DNA from: Welwitschia mirabilis
Taxonomy: Eukaryota > Gnetophyta > Gnetopsida > Welwitschiales
Direction: 5' to 3'
Length of the DNA stretch: 64,000 nt
Assembly: GCA_051453625.1 (NCBI GenBank)
Contig: JBOZIK010000001.1
Span: forward strand, 249,550,483-249,614,482
The notes beneath the pieces were generated by a model, which was not told where the DNA came from, ran no database searches, and worked only from the letters and a program-made list of their open reading frames with translations. Each line of letters opens with the position of its first letter. The stretch's first letter is position 1. Shown piece by piece: positions 1 to 12,935 of this stretch. The position numbers and the translations under genes are program-made.

Positions 1-640
1 AGAATCTTTTCTTTTAATTTTTAGATTTTGAGGTAGTGAAGTAGTGGTTGATTGTGCTTTAAGTAGCCCATATTTTTCCATTATGGCTTATGTAAAATTT
101 GATTGCTGTATACTCATGGAGTATTTAGTTTGATTAAGTTGGATGCCCAAAAAATATTTAAGAATACCAAGATCTTTCATTCCAAATTTGGATTTCATTT
201 TCATCTTAAGTTGTTCAATCATTTTATCATAAGAAGTGATAGTTTGAGTGTTTTAAATATAAAGTGAACTCTAAAATACATGCTTTGCATCCTTTTCCAA
301 TCAAGTAATCATTAACATTTCTAAACCAAGGTTTTGGATCTTACATAAGGTCATAAAGATATTTTTTAAGTTTTCATACTTTGTTTTCTTACCTTTTAAT
401 AAGAAAACTCTTAGGTTGAAAAATTTATAGTTCTTTTTCTATATTCCCATTTAAAATTTCACCATTTACATTCATTTTATGTAACTAATAACCTTCATGA
501 ACTACTAAAAAAATCACTAGTTTTAAGGTTTTAAACCTATCAACTGGTGTAAAAATTTCTTCATAACTAATGTACTTTTTTTCTTGTAGCCTCTTACAAG
601 AAGCCTCACTTTGTAACCTATGATAATTCATTTTTTTTCA
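1..640 (-). pseudogene. copia reverse transcriptase remnant
   Basis: The minus strand shows consecutive RT blocks in different frames: a KVRLLVRGY block (family KARLVAQGY), then YEEIFTPV (family YEETFSPV), then a palm-like segment around 300-360 with DLYGL and PKPWF (family ALYGL, PRAWY), then SKFGMKDLGILKYFLGIQ at about 130-190 (family DLG-x-x-x-YFLGI). The YVDD active-site stretch, expected near 220-260, is not readable because stops and a frameshift fall there. RT would copy the element RNA into cDNA in cytoplasmic particles; this copy is dead. Only the left-hand continuation is missing because of the window edge. Confidence 0.85.
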
Positions 641-1137
641 TTCATTTTTTTTAAATGATCCATTTTGATTTGATGATCTTCTTTTAGTTTAGAGTGTTCA
701 CATGTTTTCATGTCCCATTTTTTTGAATTTCATTCATTTTTTTCCTCCATTGCTTATTTCCATATTGGATATTGAAAGCTTCATCAACTAATTTTGGTTC
801 ATCAGTTAATGCTAAATATGCTATACAATATGTAATTCATACTTCTTATAAATATTATCTAAAATTTGTGTTCAACATTTGAGAAGGTGAATGATAATTG
901 ATAATTCTTAATGGCATAGATGAATGAGAAGTAACGGATCACCAATATTGTCTTTTTCATAAGAGAAGTGTACTAAACCAAATCTTGATTCATCAAATTT
1001 AACATCTTTAAAAATGAAATATCTTTTATTAATGGATTAAAACATCTATATCCATAATATTTTACATCATATCCAATAAAAATGCACTTCTTACTTCTAA
1101 CATTAAATTTAGAGATTAATTAATTAGGTAACTATAT

Positions 1138-1871
1138 CTAACAAATACAATCAAAAATTTTTAAATGAGATAGATTTGGAATTCTCTTAAAAATTAGCTC
1201 ATATGAAGTTTTACCTTGATTTGATAAAATAACCATACAATTGAAAAGATATGTAGCTATAGTAATGACCTCATCCCCATATGTATTAGGCAATGTACTT
1301 TGTATTAATAAGTAATGTACCATCTCTTGTATTATGCCATTTTTTCTTCTATCAATTTCATTATTTTGTGGAGAATAACCATATGTTATTTGCTTTAAAA
1401 TACCATAATTATCACAAATTTGATTTAACTCATTATTCACAAATTCACCTCCTTTATCATTTATAATGACTTATATTTTTTATTCCAATTAATTTTGAAC
1501 ATGTGATTTGCAATATTTGAAAGTAGAAAATGCTTCATCTTTAGAGTGGAGGAGATAAGACAAAGTATACCTAATAAAGTCATTAATAATTACCATGAAA
1601 TATTTTACATTTTTATTGTGCAAGTATTCATTAAATCAACCAAATCCATGTATATCAATGCAAGTGGCATAATTATACTCTTCATGATAACATTATGTGG
1701 ATTAGCCTTTTGCTTAACCTTCATGCATGTTTCATAAATTCTAGTAGGTACTTCTTGGTATTTAATAGCTAATACACTTTGATCTTTGAACATCTTCATA
1801 CCATTTATGTAGGAAGCATGTCCTAATATCATGTGCCATAGAAGTGAAGGATCTTTAATCATTATTGACAT
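1138..1871 (-). pseudogene. copia GAG-pre-integrase and integrase core remnant
   Basis: A GAG-pre-integrase block with LLWHMILGHAS lies near 1818-1845 and is followed by the paired-cysteine region, in which one cysteine is still visible (ETCMKVKQ, family CxxCxxGK). The integrase core follows: MDLVDLM carries the first acidic residue of the D,D-35-E triad (family MDLVGPM), a shifted frame around 1500-1600 holds IINDF.RYT (family FVDDYSRYT) and KGGEF (family DNGGEF), and the last block reads YSPQNNEIDRRKN (family YTPQQNGVAERKN). The final E of the triad is therefore read as D in IDRRKN. The 100-residue frame at 1138-1440 is the longest surviving piece. Integrase inserts the cDNA into the genome; this copy is frameshifted and non-functional. 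Confidence 0.9.
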
Positions 1872-2139
1872 TTACATAAGTTTTGAATTTTTATTTGATA
1901 TACCATCTCCACTAAAAACTAATGTATAGATTTGATTTGGCATTCTTTAAAGAGTAGTAGAAAATCCTATATCATCCTTTATGCTATAAGCATCTTTATC
2001 AAAATAACTTTATTTCCTCTTTGAACCATTTTTCAAACTGAAAGTAAGGACCTAGAAAGCTTGGGTAAATGAGAAACATCATGAACATTAATCCATATTT
2101 CATCTTTGAGATTTATTTTGACGTCTCCAATGCCTTATA

Positions 2140-2330
2140 CTTTAGAAAAGGCACCATTACCAACTTTGAAGGATCCTATATTAGTAGGCATATAGTTGAA
2201 AAATAATTATTTTTTTTGAACTCATGTGATTTAAACAACCACTATTCATAATTCATGTGGAAAAATTAATATTTTTTATAGAAACTAAGGCTAAATAGTT
2301 TGAAGCCCCTCCTTTAGGTTTTTTTCCTTC
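2140..2330 (-). pseudogene. copia aspartic protease remnant, catalytic Asp read as Asn
   Basis: On the minus strand near 2215-2250 the block MNSGCLNHMSSKK aligns with the copia protease signature (I/L)DSGCSNHMT. The catalytic aspartate is read as asparagine, which is a single G-to-A change, so cleavage of the Gag-Pol polyprotein would be lost. Flanking residues are too degraded to delimit the domain. It sits between the gag remnant and the GAG-pre-integrase block, as expected. Confidence 0.75.
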
Positions 2331-2549
2331 ATTAATTATTAGCTGAGAAGTAGATGGTTTACATTTTTAATAGATTTAAATTAAATTTGATCATTTGAAA
2401 TGGTAAAAAAATAACTTTCCATCAACATTTATCTTTAGTATGGTTTGGAATTTTGCAATTTATGTATCATAGTTTATCTTTCTTGTGCCTTCTTTATAGT
2501 ATCTATTTTGATATATATTTTTAGAGTAATTATCTCTTCCTCTTTAACC

Positions 2550-3330
2550 ATCAAATCTGCTACCTCTTTGGAATGATCCTCTTCCTCTTTAAAGACATTT
2601 GAAATTTTGTTACATTTTATGATTTTGATAAAAACTATATTACATTGTTCCATATTTGACTTTGATAAATTTATCTTCCTATTACTTTATCAAACTTACC
2701 ATTTGTTCCTTTTCCTCTGTAAACCTTTATGACATAGAACTGATCATGTGGAGATACTTTATTTTCTAAATCTTTTAATGTTCCTATATGAGTAATAAAT
2801 GCATGAAATGTTAAAGTATTAAGATCTTTTATTTGAATCAAAGTAACCATTACATACTTGTATTTAGCATCATCATAAAAAACTTGATCTATTCTATCTA
2901 TCTTTTGTCTTTTAGTAAATCCATAATTATATTTATCAATGGTTCTAACTGCTTGATACATTCTTTGAAAGAACATTTTAATGGACTTACCTCTTGTGAT
3001 GTAGAGATTTTTAAATTCAAATTACACTTTAATTACTTGATTTAAATTTTTTCTTATCTACCTTTAAATTCATTTTTGAGTTGTTTCCAATAATCCTTTG
3101 CATCTTCTTTTTCTATGTTTCTAGCTCAAATAGAATTTCTTACAGATGTGTAGATGATTATTTTTATTAATGAATTATGCCTTGTCTCTGACTCTTATTT
3201 AATTTTCTCATCTCTATTCAACACATCAAGAGTTGAAGGATCAAAGAGAATATTTTGAATTACATCATAACATTCATTTAATTCAAGTAATTTCTTCATT
3301 AGCTAACATCAATACATGAAATCTCAACTT
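2550..3330 (-). pseudogene. copia gag (UBN2-type) remnant
   Basis: The N-terminal part reads KKLLELNECYDVIQN and DAKDYWKQLKNEFK on the minus strand, matching the copia gag pattern in which a substrate-like start is followed by AKEAWDxLxxEF. The frame at 2671-2976 continues with the UBN2-type block, including KYVMVTLIQIKDLNTLT (family YVVVAIEESKDLSTLT). Toward 2550-2590 an Arg/Gly block RGRGSFQRGSRFDG resembles the basic linker before the zinc knuckle; I could not find an intact CCHC knuckle. Gag forms the particle that packages element RNA. At least one stop and several frameshifts break it. Confidence 0.85.
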
Positions 3331-3453
3331 CCATTAAAGAAAATTAAGCATCTAGAATATCCTTTAATACATTAAAATGAATATGAAACTAACCTTTGTG
3401 ATCTTTAGAAATTGAAATATAATCTTCTATAGATATTTATAACTATGCTTTAT

Positions 3454-3468
3454 GCTTTAATACCATTT
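3454..3468 (-). promoter_or_regulatory. primer-binding site relic of copia 1
   Basis: The minus strand reads TGGTATTAAAGC, two changes from TGGTATCAGAGC, the usual plant retrotransposon complement to the initiator Met-tRNA 3' end. It stands immediately internal to the LTR start and upstream of gag, the correct place for minus-strand priming. Confidence 0.75.
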
Positions 3469-4150
3469 TGTCAGTAGAATCTTGATGAGTTTAGTTGATT
3501 TTGACTACTTTTAATCAAAGATGTATCAAAGAAAAACATATATCATTGATCTATTAGAAATCTTTCCTAAGTTTAAATAATTAACATAAGATACCTTTGA
3601 TGTATTAGACATCTATCCTAAAAGTTTTGTTCTTTATAATTAAATTTTAGTTTTATGAAGACATCTTTGAATCTAGTATATGTATATACTTTTAATGACT
3701 TAAAAAAGAGTGTTGTAAAGATATCTCTGATGCTTAAAGACTTTTATTTCATATATCACATACATCTATCTATTAAAATATGTCTATACTATAAGTCAAT
3801 TTTGAAATAAGGTCTAAAAATGTTAAAATGAAGTTCTAATAGGAAAATTTAAAGGATAACTTATATACCATCATATTTAGGTTAATTAAATACTTGGAAA
3901 ATAAATTTAAAGTATTAAAAATGTAATTCTTTTAATATATTTGTTAAAATTTAGAAATATTTCTCTTATTTAATGAAATAACACAAAAACAACTTTAAAT
4001 AATCAAATATTTATGAAAATATTTAAATATCATCAATCTTTGATTAGATCTATTAGATCTCTTAAGTACAACTTTAAATCTTCCTTATTTATCAAAACAA
4101 CCTTCTATTTATACTTATTTATAAGATCTTTCTGATAATATTTCTTTTAT
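3469..4150 (-). repeat. 5' LTR of copia 1 (outer end uncertain)
   Basis: Next to the PBS the plus strand begins TGTCAGTAG, consistent with an LTR edge. The following several hundred bases carry loose repeats of 'gatgtatta' and 'agacatct' type, a texture seen again near 53420-53605. The distal boundary is a guess because the partner LTR lies outside the window and no target-site duplication could be tested. Confidence 0.5.
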
Positions 4151-5690
4151 AGGTGGGGTTTAATATTATTCATCTTTTTTAATTCATGTGGAACATAATT
4201 CCTATGCTTTTAATTCTCTGGGAAACAACATTAAGAAATGACAATGATACAGGCATATTATGTATCCATAATGGACTGAATTATATTAACAATTTAAGGA
4301 AACAAATCAATTCCTTTAATGTATAATTTTTAAGTGCTTTTTCTTTTAGCCACTTTAGAAAATACTCTATAGTAATGAAGAAAATACCTATGACCTTGTG
4401 ATAAAGGTTTGAAATTTAATTTTTAGATACTAGATGGAGAATTATAGAAATAGAATCTAATGGAGTTATAACTTGAATTAGAATTGGCCAATAATATTCA
4501 TTTATAAAACACTTTGATGATCATATAATTAATATAAAACTTTATTAACTTCAAAATAAAGAAAGCGTATGAGTAATATTCCTCTAAAATCAACTTTATG
4601 TAGAGTATTATTAATGATTTTAAACTTCTTTGATTTTTATATAAAATTTCTTAATACTAAAGTTTATAGATAATATATAAGGATATATAGAATTAAAAAG
4701 TGAAATAAATCTAAGTACTTATATTATTTTTTAATAATATTCTATTCATTATGTCAAATTTCTAAGTCTCTTCATGCTGGATATTTGTTTAGACAAAGAG
4801 TTCTATGTCACAATCCATTCTTTCATTATCCTTAAGAAGCATAATTTTTTAATTAGTTATAATGAGGTAATCATATTTAAGTAATTATTTTTTATAAGAT
4901 TTACTTATAGGATTCATGTCAAGAAATCCTAGGTAATAATAGGTTCCTTGAATCACTTATTTAGCTATACAAATCATAATTAGATAATCTAATTAATTAC
5001 TTTAACTCATATATAAGTAGATATTTAAGAATTATGGATTAGTATTCCTTTAGTTCAAATTTTACTAGAGAACACACATAAAAGTGTATATGGAGTAGTT
5101 GAATGGCTAAAAAAACAATCATGCATATTTATTCTCATCTAGGGAAACTCAGATCATACAAAGTTCTATCTTAGATCTCATTTGCATCTTAACTAATATA
5201 CATGAGTGTATGATAGACAAGAATGATATGGACTAGTGGGGATATAATGATGAAGTAAATGGTGCCTTAAAAGGGTAATGCAAGAATGAAATATTTAGAA
5301 ACTCAATAAACTAATGTAACTAAAAAATGTAGTTCCTATTCTATAAGAAAGCTCAAAAATGATTTAATATGTCACAAGCATTCAAAATAATATAATAAAA
5401 TACTCATATGGGTACCTATGCATATATTAAAAAGATAAAGTGGTTATTTAGACATAATCATCCATTAGTAACCTTAATCACCAACTCAAGAGAGCTCTCA
5501 TTTCCTCCCAGTCTCTTATGGAGAGTTAATAAAAGAAAAATGTGTATTTTCCATTATTAAAAAAATTGTATTTCATATCATCACATGGTTGAGATATTAT
5601 TATAGTATGAATTTATGCATACTTAACATCCTAAAGTAAAATATTGTTAATCATAAATATTTTCATAAAACACATAATAATATAGATAGA
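4150..5690. other. anonymous AT-rich DNA
   Basis: No open frame of note, no recognisable retroelement domain on either strand, and no internal tandem repeat that I can see. The texture (frequent homopolymer A/T, few CpG) is that of very old repeat DNA. The stretch may include the outer part of the copia 1 LTR at its left end. Confidence 0.5.
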
Positions 5691-6790
5691 ATTCAAGGTA
5701 AATATCATATTCTATTAAAAGATAGAAAATTGATTTGAGTAAACAATTTTTATTTTTTCCTTTAGGTAATGAAAATAAAGAACAATGTAAGTAAATAATT
5801 TAATATACATACTAATGTAATGCTTATAATGAAATTCAAAGAGGAAACTACTCTAAGTAAAAGATCTATTTAACTACTAAATCTTGCTATCATAAAGATT
5901 AGTTCTATATAACCTAGATCAATCAATGAAAACTATTATCAAACCCTTGTTAAAATAAGCTATAAGGTATGTCAAACAAAAAATAGATAAATGCAAGTAT
6001 TATACTATGAAATGCAAAATGTAAGAGCTAAACTAAAAATTTCTACCTTAACCATGATTTTCCTTCATAATCTGTATCAACTCTGAAGCTATCATTAAAT
6101 CATAATCAATATAAATCATAAGGGAAATGTACATAAAAAAATAAAGAAAAGAAAATGTTTTGATTACTCTCTAATCAACATTCACTTATAAAGAATCACT
6201 TATCCTTCAATATCCCATCATAATATTTTTAGATGCCAAAGAAGGTAAAAGTTAGAGCAAAGACAAGGAGGTTTTTATTACAAGAAACATCCTAAAATTA
6301 AAAACCTTAATAACTAGACAAAACCCTAGTGATACTAAAGGAAGGTGCATGATACATTATAAAGTTAAGTAAAGTTTAGTACATTAGTTACTAAGCTTAG
6401 TGCATTATCATCCTATCTATTATTCAAATGATGATGGATATGATGCCACATTAGAAAGGATCTGCATTAGCTTCTAGCTTGATTCGGTTAGCATCCTTTG
6501 TAGCTTTCTCATGCCATTGTTTAATACTATCATATAGATAATTATGGAAATGTCAAAATTTTAAGTTCTCCTATTAAGTTAAATCAGCCTATTTGGTTGT
6601 AGAACTCCTTCTTAGAATGTAAAGTATTAAAATTCATCTAAATTTTCTTAAAATATGATATAGATTGTACATTTTTATGATCATTGCATTAAATCTCTAT
6701 CATTATTAAAACTCTATCTAAACCTATATAAATGTCCTACAAAATCACTCAAAATATCCCATCAAATACATATAACTTGACATCACAATA
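5690..6790 (-). repeat. diverged solo-LTR-like copy of the Athila-type LTR
   Basis: The best-matching end is at about 6710-6770, where 'acctatataaatgtcctac' and 'actcaaaata' correspond in order to the same words near 31360-31395, the outer edge of the Athila-like element's right LTR. Upstream, a purine-rich stretch near 5720-5830 and an 'aaaccctagtg' block near 6320 correspond in order to parts of 30240-30970. No gag or pol accompanies it, so a solo LTR or a fragment is most likely. Divergence is high and the left boundary is soft. Confidence 0.45.
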
Positions 6791-9700
6791 GATAATAAAT
6801 ACATACTTAAGATATTTAATTCATATGCTTGAACATATTAGAAAACACATTTAAGAATGAATACCTTAAATGCATTAAAGCACAGTAGAAGCAATCATGA
6901 TTATTAAGGAATGTGCTAGAATTACATCACTGTATAATTATAACATGCATAATATAATTTTATTAATCACACTAAAGGAAAACATGATTGTTAGTAAGTG
7001 CACCCACCAATTTGGAATTTAATATAAATTAATCCTTATAAGTATCTAATAGTAATAAAAGCATTTTATTGGTACAAATTTAATATCAACATTGATTTTA
7101 AAATATACATTTTTAGATACTCCATGAATTATATAGATAAGAAAGAATAAAATGAAAATAGATATAAGCTATTTAGTAAAGTAAATATGTAACTACTTAT
7201 CCCTCAAATGTAACCTTGCTAGTGTAATTCTTATTTACTTAAGATAACCTCAAAATTAGATTAAGGCTATAATCAATATTATTCATCCATATTAATTTAT
7301 CATAATAACTAATATTAACAACATTATAGATTGATTATATCTTCTTATTTTACTTTTAAATTATTTTCTCAATTAATGAGTGGGTAAAATACCACTATAT
7401 TAAGGATGTATGAAGTAAGTAGTAAATCTTAAGAAACTGATTTCATTACATATCATGTATGTACTCTTATTATGATTAAAAGCATAAGATTTAGTACTTT
7501 TATTAGGTAGTCCCTATGAAAGGACCTCACTTTAGTTATCATTGATGTGATTAAAACTACATCCTTCTGCATTTGGATATGTCTACATGTTGTCATAGAA
7601 TGTTTTTCACTATCATCTCATACTTTATTTTTTCACATACTCCTACATCATATCTTCTTTCATTATCTTTCATCCCATATTATCTTTTTCCATTTGTTAA
7701 TCTTAGTTATTATCCATCATTTTTCCCATTTATATACCATTATATTTATCATTTCTTATTACCTTAACTTCATATTTATCATTATGATATTACTATGTAA
7801 CCTCCTTTTTTTTTAAAGTTTAGTTAGAAATTACTATTATAATAACTAACTTAAATAAGAAAATATTATATTTAATTAAATGAAACTATTTTAAATATAA
7901 TCAATCACTATGATTCATGAGTATAAAAATTTGGAATGTTACAATTATAGATGATAGATCCATATAGGTCTCTAAACCAATTAAGGAATCTTTGCTTATG
8001 AGGTTTGTTATGACCACCCTAAGATGCTTTTTTTTTCTTATATTTAAAATTTGACCTTGTGTTGTAATTGGTTATTTTATAAAATCATGTTAAGTGATGT
8101 TTATTTTCATTTCATTTTTCATTTTATCTTTGTTGAATTTTATACTAAGCTCTACTAAAGCTATTAGTTCTATAAGTTTTTAAAATACTCTTATAATTAA
8201 TTCATAGAATGAGTGAAAAACATCTTAACTTGAAGTAATAATATCTTAAGAGGATGCCTTATCTAATGAGCAATCTGGATGGATGTAACATAATAATCAC
8301 CATTCAAATACTATTTCCTGGATATCTCAGTAGTGTTTTAGATTTGTATTATTTATAAAAGTCAAACCTTACTTTATTTTAACTTTTATAATAATTCCTT
8401 TTATTTATTCATAATTAAAAGGATTATCTTATCCCAAGTAGATAATTTAAATTTATTTATTAATGGGAAAAAACGGAAAATATTAATTTAAGGTTTGTAA
8501 TTTAATGTGAGGTTATAAACGATACAAATGCTCTCATTTTTATAGCTTTTACTATGTTTATTAAAAATAATCTCACATTAGCTATGAAGGATAGCCCATA
8601 TTCCTTAGTTTTCTTAGTGAATCAAAAGCATTACTCTCTTCTCAACAATGTCATCTAGAAAAGATACAAATCATATTCATCTTGATTGTTAAAATCGTGC
8701 CTAACATGTTCCATCCTTCAAAAGATAATTGATCGTGATAAAAATAATTATGAGTTGGAATAAAATATTCTTAGGGATTATTAGAAAATCAGTTGGAGTA
8801 GTCCATAAAGATGCCATTTTACTTGATAATGATTGAAAATTCAATTTAGCTTGAATGGGTCTTATGAATAGATAATTTACAAATTCAAATTACAAATGAA
8901 TATTTTATAGATATATTTATGATCTAAATTATTAAACATGAGAATAAGAATAACATGCACATTCAGTTTTAAAAAAAAAAAGAATATACATGAATGATAA
9001 TGTTGCTTACTTATTAAAATAAAGCTAGATTGAACTAATCCTTTTTAAAACATCTAAATTTAAAAAAGAGGCAGAATAAAATACATAGAATTATCTATCT
9101 AAAAATATGAAAACTAATGTGTAAGGATAATAGCTTTCATTATTTGCCTAATAAAAATGGCCATTCAATTTAAATTTTATCTTCTTTAAATTATCTATTT
9201 AGTTTTTGACACTAAAATTTACTTTTTTATGTTTGTAATGAATTAATACATGATCATGAACTTGTTAGTATTTTATTTAAAACTTATGGGATCTATAAAA
9301 AAGTACCATAACTTTTGGGTTATTCATTTTAAAAATGTTAGAATTGTTTAGTTTGTTATCGGTACCAACTTTGACATTTCTTTATTTTAGTTTAATAAGA
9401 TGTTGACAATCATAATGCAACCCTTTTAAACTAATAAAATCCATCATTCTTATTATCACTTATGGAAATACAAAAGTTATATTTCAAGAGGATATAAAGT
9501 ACATTGTTGTAATTATCACAGTGTTGGACATAGCTTTGTAACTGCATCAACAAAGAAGGATGCTTAGTAAGGATACATAAATAGGAGAGATAAGAACACA
9601 TATACATCATATGAAGTGTGATAATGTCATTTTAAATGTGAATGTCATACTTGATAAATTCATAGAAAGCCTTGAACTATGTTAGTCTTTATGCCACTTG

Positions 9701-9830
9701 TTTCTATGCCTTATTGCCAAAACTAGATCGTTAGATTTTGTAATGTGCTTTATTAGAATTATGAGTTCTAGTAACTTTTCAACCAAATGTTGGAGTATTA
9801 TTTTAATAAATACTTTGTATTAGTCAATAC
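6790..9830. other. anonymous AT-rich DNA
   Basis: I see no retroelement domain in either orientation. The small frames at 7547-7816 and 7573-7767 are overlapping readings of a pyrimidine-rich run (repeated 'tcatat', 'tttatc') and look like low-complexity noise. 'ggaatgttacaatt' near 7936 resembles an LTR terminus of the TGTTACA type but has no partner that I could find. The right end grades into repeat R. Confidence 0.5.
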
Positions 9831-11195
9831 ATCAACCTTGGGATCAAGGACTATCATATCTCCTATTTTGTAAACCTTAATATTAAATATATTAAGCTTT
9901 TAATCAAATTATTAATTATCCTTATTTAAATTCTATATCAAAATAAGATGTCATTTTAAATTAACCATACTTTGTAGTATTTATAATTTATCATGAAAAT
10001 TATAAAAATTATTTTAAATATTTTTTATAAAACATATATACAAACATTTAAAATTAGATAATCCCATTATGTAAAGAATTAAATCAAGTGATAAAACTAA
10101 TAAATTAAAAATTTTAAGAGGACATAATAATATATTTGACATATTATTTACTTATTTACATTCTTTGTAAATGTGATAGGTGTAATATATTATGAATAAA
10201 TATTTTCTTCTTTGTGTTATGTGATTAATAGATTTTATGCATTTTGAAATAAATGAGTAATTGAATAAGTACATGTACTCTTACATAGAATCAAGAATGA
10301 TAAATGAGTAGATTTACTCTATCATGGCATCTATGTTCTTGAGATGTGCAAGGAAACTTGGTTCATAGCATAGTAATTTCTTCATCTTGAGCTATCTCCC
10401 TTTGTTTATGTACATATATAGATTCCTTCATCTCTTGTAAAAGAGAATGTTTTTTTTTTTAATATAAGCAATTTCATTATTTTTTATTTCTCTCTATTTC
10501 TTTGATTCTATTTCTTGTAGAGTTTGGAGCTTAGAAGGTTAGATTTAACGAACTCTTGAGCTTGAATCTTTGTCAATCTTCAACTATTTAGGACTTACTA
10601 ATCTTCCCAATAAAGATCTTTACTTGTAATGTCTATATGATATCTTTTTAAGAATATTCTAGGGGAATGATGTGATATTAAATTAGGGAATTATTTATGG
10701 ATTTTATGAAATTATGTAATAATATATTATTCCCTTTCATTAGCTCTTAGAAAAATGTTATAGTAAGATATGAGGGGTTTCTTGTTCTAAGTAATGAAGG
10801 TTAATAATGGATGATTATGCCTAAGTGAATAGGGGGTTTAGTATTATATTGAAAAAAAAAAGTAAATTTAAATATCCATATTAGGGGTAAATTCTGATCC
10901 TCAAAAATCTCTTTATGTTAGCATTTTTTCATGAAAATCCCAAGGTTCATAGTAAATGGTATTTTTTAATGGATTTTATATTCCATTCTACAATGATTTA
11001 GATTAGTAACTTAGTCAAGATATTCTATAAATTATTATCTAGTATATCCATTATTTTACTAATCTAAGCTATTTATTAACTAGTTCTAGAAACTTTATTA
11101 TATTTTTATTATGTCAAAAATTAAATTTATAGAATGAGTCATAGGATAAAGACATAGTATATTATTAATTAGTAGGTATATATTAGTAAAAATTT
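9830..11195 (+). repeat. repeat R, copy 1, left part (LTR-like)
   Basis: Collinear with 50350-52010. Shared words in the same order include 'acatttaaaattagataa', 'gtgataggtgta', 'aacatttaaaattagata', 'ctcttgagcttgaatct', 'tatgaggggtttctt' and 'ttattaattagta'. The pyrimidine-rich leader with the 'cttgagcttgaatctt' and 'ggacttactaatctt' phrases at 10540-10620 looks like the R/U5 part of a plant LTR read on the plus strand. The copy stops at the left edge of the Athila-like insertion and resumes near 31416. Confidence 0.75.
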
Positions 11196-12935
11196 TTTTT
11201 TTTGTAAGTCTAGGTATTACAGTGTAAATTTATGCAATATTTCAATCCTTAGGTAAAACTTGTATATCACAATGCTTGTAGAAAACACACACTAGTATAT
11301 ATCGAAGTTAACCTTAATGTTGTAATCCATTAAAGGAACTAGGTTAGAAATTGGAAAATTTATTTCATAGACTATTTTAGCCTTTTTTATTTAAGTAAAT
11401 AAAAATAAAAAATAATGCAATGTAATGGAACATGAAAATGATGAAATGCAATGGATAAAATGCAATTCTAATTAGTTCTATTTGGATTCCAATCCTTCCA
11501 TCACAAGAATTAGTTCTTATAACTTACATCAATTAAGAAGAGTTTTATCACTTGTTTTAACCAACACAAACTATAAAATATGTCGAACATAATATGAATA
11601 ATAAAAAATATGAAAATGAAATGAAATAGAATGTAATATAAAATCTAAACTAACAAAGTTAACCTTAATAAAGGTTTCCCTTATAATTTTAATAAATTAT
11701 GAAATTGTTACTTAATGATAATCACCTTAAATTATAAGGGACAAGTCAAAATATTTCTTGAATTAATAATTAATTTAACATTCAAAGTAGCAGAACCTTA
11801 ATGTAGGATGCTTAGCTCAAAATCAAAATAATCTTCTCTCTCTAGCTAATGGATAGATCTCTTGTTCTTCAATCTTTTATCACAAGAATATCTAATAAAA
11901 ATGAAATAAATGAAAGTGAAGAAAATGGAGGGTACTTATAGTCTTATATTAAAGTTCTAGAAGCTTAACCCTAAGAGTTAAAGAAGAAACCCTAGCAGTG
12001 CACATGATTCAAAGAAAAGTATTTCCATCCATATAAAAAAAAAGTGCCATTCTAAGTATCATGGAGATGATTATGGGGATGATACTCTATAGTAAATGGT
12101 AATTCATTAGCTTTAGGCCTCACAATCAACTCTATAGATCCAATCCATGTTATTAGTACTATTGTCCTTGGTGTCGTGTGAATAATAGAGGGGATGACAG
12201 GGCTTTTTATTTTCTAGCTCAAAGGAAAATCAATATTCTACATGGTTAATATTTTTCTTTAAGGCATGAAGTATTAAAATAAGTTTTAGATGCCTTTAAT
12301 ATGCTAAGAATTTCTTGTTTCAGTGAACATCCTATTGATTCTTCATAATCATCACNNNNNNNNNNNNNNNNNNNNNNNNNNNNNNNNNNNNNNNNNNNNN
12401 NNNNNNNNNNNNNNNNNNNNNNNNNNNNNNNNNNNNNNNNNNNNNNNNNNNNNNNNNNNNNNNNNNNNNNNNNNNNNNNNNNNNNNNNNNNNNNNNNNNN
12501 NNNNNNNNNNNNNNNNNNNNNNNNNNNNNNNNNNNNNNNNNNNNNNNNNNNNNNNNNNNNNNNNNNNNNNNNNNNNNNNNNNNNNNNNNNNNNNNNNNNN
12601 NNNNNNNNNNNNNNNNNNNNNNNNNNNNNNNNNNNNNNNNNNNNNNNNNNNNNNNNNNNNNNNNNNNNNNNNNNNNNNNNNNNNNNNNNNNNNNNNNNNN
12701 NNNNNNNNNNNNNNNNNNNNNNNNNNNNNNNNNNNNNNNNGAGGGGAGGATAGGTCTCTTTATCTTCTAGCTCAAAGAGAAAATCATTCTTATGCATGGT
12801 TAATCTTTCCTTTAAGGTATGAAATATTAAAATAAATTTGAGATGCCTTCAAATATTCTAAGAATTACATGTTTCAATAAACATCCTATCAATTCTCTAT
12901 AATCATTAGAATTACATCCAAAACTAGATAAGTTA
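11196..12935 (-). repeat. left (3') LTR of the Athila-like element, interrupted and gapped
   Basis: Collinear with 30188-31370: for example 'atttggattccaatccttc', 'aagaattagttcttataac', 'aatcttctctct', 'gatctcttgttcttcaatc' and 'ctctataatcattagaatt' occur in the same order in both. The end is interrupted by copia 2. The stretch 12188-12355 is repeated in diverged form at 12741-12910 on the other side of a run of N, so either the LTR carries a partial tandem duplication or two LTR pieces meet here. Short 'gggatgac' and 'gatgat' words recur through the LTR. Confidence 0.8.
12356..12740. other. assembly gap, 385 N
   Basis: Run of N inside the left Athila-type LTR. Open frames drawn across it have no meaning. 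Confidence 1.

Larger units (their letters stand above)
1..3468 (-). mobile_element. Ty1/copia retrotransposon 1, decayed, truncated by the window edge
   Basis: Reading right to left on the minus strand I find, in the standard copia order, a primer-binding site, gag, aspartic protease, GAG-pre-integrase and integrase, then reverse transcriptase, which runs off the left edge. No domain is in a single open frame; stops and frameshifts separate recognisable blocks. The order integrase before RT is what defines copia rather than gypsy. RNase H, the polypurine tract and the 3' LTR must lie to the left of the window. The element cannot be autonomous as it stands. Lineage within copia is not resolved. 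Confidence 0.9.

Noticed and set aside
7547-7816. 89-residue plus-strand frame with a hydrophobic composition
   Set aside because: Arises from a T/C-rich low-complexity run, overlaps a second frame in another phase, and has no family motif or neighbours.
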